Source: Dictyoglomaceae bacterium (lineage in GTDB: Bacteria > Dictyoglomota > Dictyoglomia > Dictyoglomales > Dictyoglomaceae). From it: a DNA stretch of 8,760 nt. The translations under genes and the position numbers were made by a program. A model generated the notes under the pieces. That model was not told the DNA's origin and made no database searches. It worked only from the letters and a program-made list of their open reading frames with translations. The stretch's first letter is position 1; every line of letters begins with the position of its first letter. This document shows, in pieces, positions 5,355 through 8,760 of this stretch. Where the stretch lies: positions 1-8,760 of the forward strand of contig JAOADF010000153.1 of the NCBI GenBank assembly GCA_026417425.1, read 5' to 3'.

Positions 5355-6377
5355 ATGAAATACAGAAGACTCGGAAGAACAAATATTAAAGTTTTTCCCA
5401 TTGCCTTTGGCGGAATACCAATTCAAAGGGTAGAAGAGGAGACTGCAGTTAGAGTAATAAGAAGAGCAATAGAACTTGGAATTAATTTAATTGACACAGC
5501 AAGGGGCTATAGAGATAGTGAAATTAAAATTGGAAAGGCATTAAAAGGGATTGATAAAAAAGTATATATTTCTACCAAATCACCCAATAGAACAAAGGAT
5601 GGAATATACGAAGATGTAAAAATAAGTTTAAAAAATTTAGGGGTAGAAAAGATTGATATTTATCATCTTCATGGAATAAGTGATAAAGAAAGCTTTAATA
5701 AAGTTTTCTCTTCTGATGGTGCCTATTATGGACTTTTAAAGGCAAAGGAGGAGGGACTTATAGATTTTATTGCAGTATCAAGTCATAGTACCGATCTTTT
5801 GGAAGAATTAATTGCGACAGATAAATTTGATGTAATTCAATTATGCTATAACTTTATAGAAACAAAAGTGGAAGAAAAAATTTTCCCCATGGCTCTTGAA
5901 AAGGATATAGGAATAATTGCTATGAAACCCATGGGAGGAGGAGTTCTTCCCAACCCCAAACTTGCTCTAAAATTTGCCTTACAAAAGGATTTTGTAATAC
6001 CTGATCCCGGAATGGAAACTTTAGAAGAAGTAGAAGAAAATGTAAAAGTTGCTTTAGAACTTTCTTCATTAACTGATGAAGAATGGAAGGAGATTGAAAA
6101 AACAAAAGAAGAACTTGGAGCAACCTTCTGTAGAAGATGTGACTACTGTCAACCATGCCCCCAGGGAATACCTATTTCGATAATAATAAGGGCGGATTCC
6201 TTTATAAAAAGATTGGCAAAGGATAATATAAGTAGTGGATGGTTTTATGATGCTTATCTGAAAGCCCAGAATTGTACAAGATGTGAAAATTGTCTTCCCC
6301 GATGCCCATATAAACTTCCTATTCCCGATCTTATAGAGGAAAATGTAAGGCTTGTTAGAGAGTATTTGGGGGAGTAA
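5355..6377 (+). CDS. aldo/keto reductase with C-terminal double 4Fe-4S domain
   Basis: This 340-residue protein joins an aldo/keto reductase barrel (about 1-250) to a ferredoxin-like tail (about 255-340), the COG1453-type architecture common in anaerobes. Barrel motifs include RRLGRTNIKVFPIAFGG, Asp47 in LIDTARGY with Tyr52, Lys75 in ISTKSPN, and His106 in IDIYHLHG. The tail has two four-cysteine clusters: Cys259, 262, 265 and 268 followed by Pro, and Cys307, 310, 313 and 317 followed by Pro; each can hold a 4Fe-4S centre. This suggests electrons can pass between ferredoxin-like carriers and the barrel site, though nicotinamide use is not excluded. Substrate is unknown. The gene has a strong AGGAGG. 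Its stop codon lies inside the terminator stem, and its last 23 bp overlap the convergent diguanylate cyclase gene. Confidence 0.93.
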   Translation: MKYRRLGRTNIKVFPIAFGGIPIQRVEEETAVRVIRRAIELGINLIDTARGYRDSEIKIGKALKGIDKKVYISTKSPNRTKDGIYEDVKISLKNLGVEKIDIYHLHGISDKESFNKVFSSDGAYYGLLKAKEEGLIDFIAVSSHSTDLLEELIATDKFDVIQLCYNFIETKVEEKIFPMALEKDIGIIAMKPMGGGVLPNPKLALKFALQKDFVIPDPGMETLEEVEENVKVALELSSLTDEEWKEIEKTKEELGATFCRRCDYCQPCPQGIPISIIIRADSFIKRLAKDNISSGWFYDAYLKAQNCTRCENCLPRCPYKLPIPDLIEENVRLVREYLGE

Positions 6378-8028
6378 AATTACTCCCCTTTTTTTTCTGT
6401 TTCATTTTATACATTTCATAATCAGCTTCTTTTATTAGTGTATTCATATCCAAGGAATTTTCTGGATCAAAAACTGAGATACCATAACTAAAGGATAAAT
6501 TATAATCTTTATTTAATTCCTGTTCTCTACTTTTTAGATTTCTAAGGATCTTTTCTATAATGTTTTTTGCCCTATCTTTATTACAGTTTGGAAGAATGAT
6601 GATAAATTCATCACCTCCAAATCTAAATAAAGTATCATCTTCCCTTATATTTTCTTTTATCGTATTTGTAATTATCTTTAAATTATTATCACCTTCCTCA
6701 TGTCCATAAGTATCATTTACAAATTTTAAATCATCTACATCTATAAAAACTAAAGAGATAGGATTTTTTCTTAATAGAGAAATTTGAAATTCTTTTTCTA
6801 AGATTTCAAAACCTATCCTTTTATTTACAACTCCTGTTAGAGTATCTGTAGTAGCATAAAATTTAAGCAATTCTTCTTCTTTTTTACTTTCTGTTATATC
6901 TTCTCCTGATACAATAAATCCAATTATTTTACCTCTCTCATCAAATAATGGGGAAATATTCCATTTAATAATTTTTAAGTCATCCCTTGTTTTCAATGGA
7001 AATTTATATTCTCTTTCCTTTAATTTTGTCTTTCCTTTTACAAGATCATCATAAGCTTTTTTTAACTCCTCCCCTTTATCCTCAGGCATGAAATTGTCAA
7101 ACCAATTCTTTCCTTGGATCTTCTCCTTTGTATATCCTAAGACTTCTTCTCCCTTTTTGTTTATTAATAAAACATTTCCTTTCTTATCTAATATTAGAAT
7201 AATTACTCCTACATACTCGATATAATCTTTAAATTTTTCTGATTCCTTTAAAAATTCATAGAAAAGGGTTATATAGGGACTTCTTAGAGAAGTATTAATA
7301 AAAGCTAAATAGATAAAATAGAAGGAGACTAATTTAAAAATGTGCCCCATGGCATTCATGAAATCAAATACACCTACATATAGAGTAAAAAATAATTCAC
7401 TGACAATGGTAGCCAATATACTAAAGAACAAAAGATTCAGAACATAATGATCAAAGTGCTCTCTACATTTCCAATGGGTATAAATAGCTAAAAGAAGAAT
7501 AATGGAAATTATATACTCGCTGATAATTTTGAATTGAGTAAGTCCTTTTCCTTCTATATAACATGCGGGGAAATTTTTAAAGTAAAATACAAAAAGGAGA
7601 GAGGAGAGAAAAATAAACATATATACTAAATAGATTTTATAAACTTTAAATTTTTTATTTATGAAAAGAGGAGCCAAAAGAAGAGATAAAGACTCAGTAT
7701 ATCTTGCAATTATCCAAAGTTGAGTAGGATAGTTAGCAGATGTTATAGGAAAAACATTCATACCTTTATAAACTAAAGTATGTACAAAATCAATTAAACT
7801 TACAAAAAGATAAGATATTCCTAAGAAGGTAAAGTACTTATTCTCTAATAATCTATAGGTGAAGGTGGATAAGAGATAGATCATTGCCCCTATAAAAATG
7901 GAATAAAGCTCAATAAAAATATGAAATAATAAGAAATTTATTCTTGAGATGATAAATGCAAAAATTAATATCAAAATAAAAATAATAAATCTAATATTAT
8001 TTTTAATCATTTCTAAAGTCTTTAACAT
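6355..8028 (-). CDS. membrane-bound diguanylate cyclase, MASE3-PAS-GGDEF
   Basis: This 557-residue signalling enzyme should make cyclic di-GMP from two GTP in response to a signal sensed at the membrane. Residues about 10-250 form a MASE3-like sensor with roughly seven or eight membrane helices. A PAS domain follows at about 265-385 (VIILILDKKGNVLLINKKGE, EEVLGYTKE, then the closing GFIVSGEDITE). The GGDEF domain spans about 390-547: DTLTGVVNKR, metal-binding Asp430 in FIDVDDLKFVND, and the intact signature FRFGGDEF at 468-475. REDD at 462-465 matches the RxxD product-inhibition site at the right distance. Activity is therefore expected. No good ribosome binding site precedes the ATG (only ACAAG). 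The last nine residues (SNFTPPNTL) extend past the usual GGDEF end and are encoded by the neighbouring terminator. No EAL domain is present. Confidence 0.92.
   Translation of the reverse strand: MLKTLEMIKNNIRFIIFILILIFAFIISRINFLLFHIFIELYSIFIGAMIYLLSTFTYRLLENKYFTFLGISYLFVSLIDFVHTLVYKGMNVFPITSANYPTQLWIIARYTESLSLLLAPLFINKKFKVYKIYLVYMFIFLSSLLFVFYFKNFPACYIEGKGLTQFKIISEYIISIILLLAIYTHWKCREHFDHYVLNLLFFSILATIVSELFFTLYVGVFDFMNAMGHIFKLVSFYFIYLAFINTSLRSPYITLFYEFLKESEKFKDYIEYVGVIILILDKKGNVLLINKKGEEVLGYTKEKIQGKNWFDNFMPEDKGEELKKAYDDLVKGKTKLKEREYKFPLKTRDDLKIIKWNISPLFDERGKIIGFIVSGEDITESKKEEELLKFYATTDTLTGVVNKRIGFEILEKEFQISLLRKNPISLVFIDVDDLKFVNDTYGHEEGDNNLKIITNTIKENIREDDTLFRFGGDEFIIILPNCNKDRAKNIIEKILRNLKSREQELNKDYNLSFSYGISVFDPENSLDMNTLIKEADYEMYKMKQKKKGSNFTPPNTL
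6369..6396 (+). terminator. strong intrinsic terminator of the aldo/keto reductase genes
   Basis: GGGGAGTAA (6369-6377) pairs perfectly with TTACTCCCC (6380-6388) around a 2-nt AA loop (in practice 8 bp with a 4-nt loop), followed directly by eight T (6389-6396). The TAA stop of the reductase is part of the left arm. The minus-strand side lacks a T-run, so it works in one direction. The whole element also encodes the last residues of the convergent cyclase. Confidence 0.92.
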
Positions 8029-8135
8029 CTTGTATATAATTTTATACTATTTTCTATTTCATTAAAAGAAGAGATTTATATAAATTTATTTAATTATCGT
8101 GGCTTCTTTTAAAATTATCTAAAGAAGAGATATTC
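8029..8135. other. 107-bp spacer with short repeats between two minus-strand genes
   Basis: AAAGAAGAGAT is repeated directly at 8065-8075 and 8121-8131. CTTCTTT at 8103-8109 pairs with AAAGAAG at 8121-8127 (7-bp stem, 11-nt loop). On the minus strand this hairpin follows the CcdA-like gene but has no T-run, so it is a poor terminator. Read-through into the cyclase gene is possible. No convincing promoter for the cyclase is visible. Confidence 0.45.
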
Positions 8136-8760
8136 CTAAAGAACAGAAAAAACAAAACGTAAGCCCAAAAGAACAATCAGGAATCCACATGCTTTTCTAA
8201 ACAATTCAAAGATTTTTGGATTTTTAAAAATAAAAGGAGGAAGAACACTTAATGCTGTCCCCAAGAGAAATAATGGTACCATAAAAGAGGATCCCAATCC
8301 AAAAAAGAAACCATAGAAAGCACCTTCCCAGGGATTTTCTACATTAAAGGCTATATAGGTTAGAATACTCAATAAAGGGGCACAGGGAAAGGCAATACTA
8401 AGGAAAAGACCTAATAAAGCAGGGGGAAGAATATTTCTTTTAATAGTATGATTAAAAAGTATTTTACAAAGGTGAAGGGAAGGCTCCTTTCTCCAAATCA
8501 TAAAAATTCCTGTGATAACAATAAAAATACCCATTCCCAATATAAGTAAACTATGAAATATTTCCCTTTGAAGGATATTGAGGATAAAAACTCCCATCAA
8601 GCCTGACAAAAATCCTAACAAAATATAGCTTAACAATCGAAAAAGGGAAAATATTAGGATAATTCTTAGCCCTTTCTTTAATCCCTTAACATTACCTGCT
8701 ATATAAAAAAGTAAGGGAGGAGTACAAGATATGGAACAATAACTAAAACTTAAGCTTAAA
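8136..8760 (-). CDS. CcdA/DsbD-like six-helix membrane protein (partial, runs off right edge)
   Basis: The frame is open from the right edge to the stop at 8136-8138, giving 207 visible residues. A TTG at 8634-8636 could be read as a start for 166 residues, but the frame upstream is plainly coding: SYCSISCTPPLLFYIAGNVKG is the first motif of this family. The protein has about six membrane helices in two similar halves. Each half carries a Cys-Pro-type motif: YCSISCTPP near the visible start and AFPCAPLL about 115 residues later. This matches the cytochrome c biogenesis transmembrane / DsbD_2 / UreH-like group, which passes thiol electrons across the membrane; some relatives move metals or other small substrates. 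The true start and any N-terminal segment lie outside the window. The diguanylate cyclase follows 107 bp downstream on the same strand. Family is fairly sure, function less so. Confidence 0.8.
   Translation of the reverse strand, partial: LSLSFSYCSISCTPPLLFYIAGNVKGLKKGLRIILIFSLFRLLSYILLGFLSGLMGVFILNILQREIFHSLLILGMGIFIVITGIFMIWRKEPSLHLCKILFNHTIKRNILPPALLGLFLSIAFPCAPLLSILTYIAFNVENPWEGAFYGFFFGLGSSFMVPLFLLGTALSVLPPFIFKNPKIFELFRKACGFLIVLLGLRFVFSVL

Noticed and set aside
5920..6156. Minus-strand open frame inside the Fe-S aldo/keto reductase
   Set aside because: Antisense shadow with Leu/Gln-rich low-complexity translation in a region where the plus strand encodes the cysteine-cluster protein.

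Overview
The window is strongly AT-rich and gene-dense. It uses AGA for Arg and ATA for Ile heavily and has AGGAGG-type ribosome binding sites. A 4Fe-4S aldo/keto reductase suggests a strict anaerobe. I infer a low-GC anaerobic bacterium, possibly thermophilic; Dictyoglomus or a clostridium-like lineage would fit. The assignment rests on style and gene content and is not proven.

Layout, left to right. (1) 1-309 holds the 3' end of an unrecognised reading frame that enters from the left edge. (2) 417-2137 (+) is a two-gene umuDC operon for SOS translesion synthesis. UmuD is a self-cleaving S24 peptidase with an Ala-Gly cleavage site and a Ser68/Lys105 dyad. UmuC is a Y-family polymerase with a beta-clamp motif. 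The genes overlap at ATGA, and a TTC-N10-GAA palindrome in front could be a damage-controlled operator. (3) 2138-2836 is a gene-poor gap with two AT-rich hairpins, a good sigma-70-like promoter and a startless reading frame just behind it, probably a decayed gene or an RNA leader. (4) 2837-3853 (-) is a type IV prepilin-like protein with a C-terminal lamin-tail domain. (5) 3854-4252 is a divergent intergenic region. (6) 4253-6377 (+) carries two different aldo/keto reductases, one plain NAD(P)H type and one with a C-terminal double 4Fe-4S ferredoxin-like module, closed by a strong intrinsic terminator. (7) 6355-8028 (-) is a membrane diguanylate cyclase (MASE3-PAS-GGDEF) converging on and overlapping the second reductase. 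(8) 8136-8760 (-) is a CcdA/DsbD-like six-helix membrane protein that runs off the right edge; it is not a complete 166-residue protein.

The genes do not form one pathway. They are separate modules: DNA damage tolerance, cell-surface pilin, redox enzymes, c-di-GMP signalling and thiol-redox membrane transport. I see no transposase, tRNA, rRNA, CRISPR array or phage cassette. No convincing new multi-gene system is visible. The most unusual items are the prepilin/lamin-tail fusion, the terminator hairpin built into the overlapping 3' ends of two convergent genes, and the promoter plus startless frame at 2441-2737.
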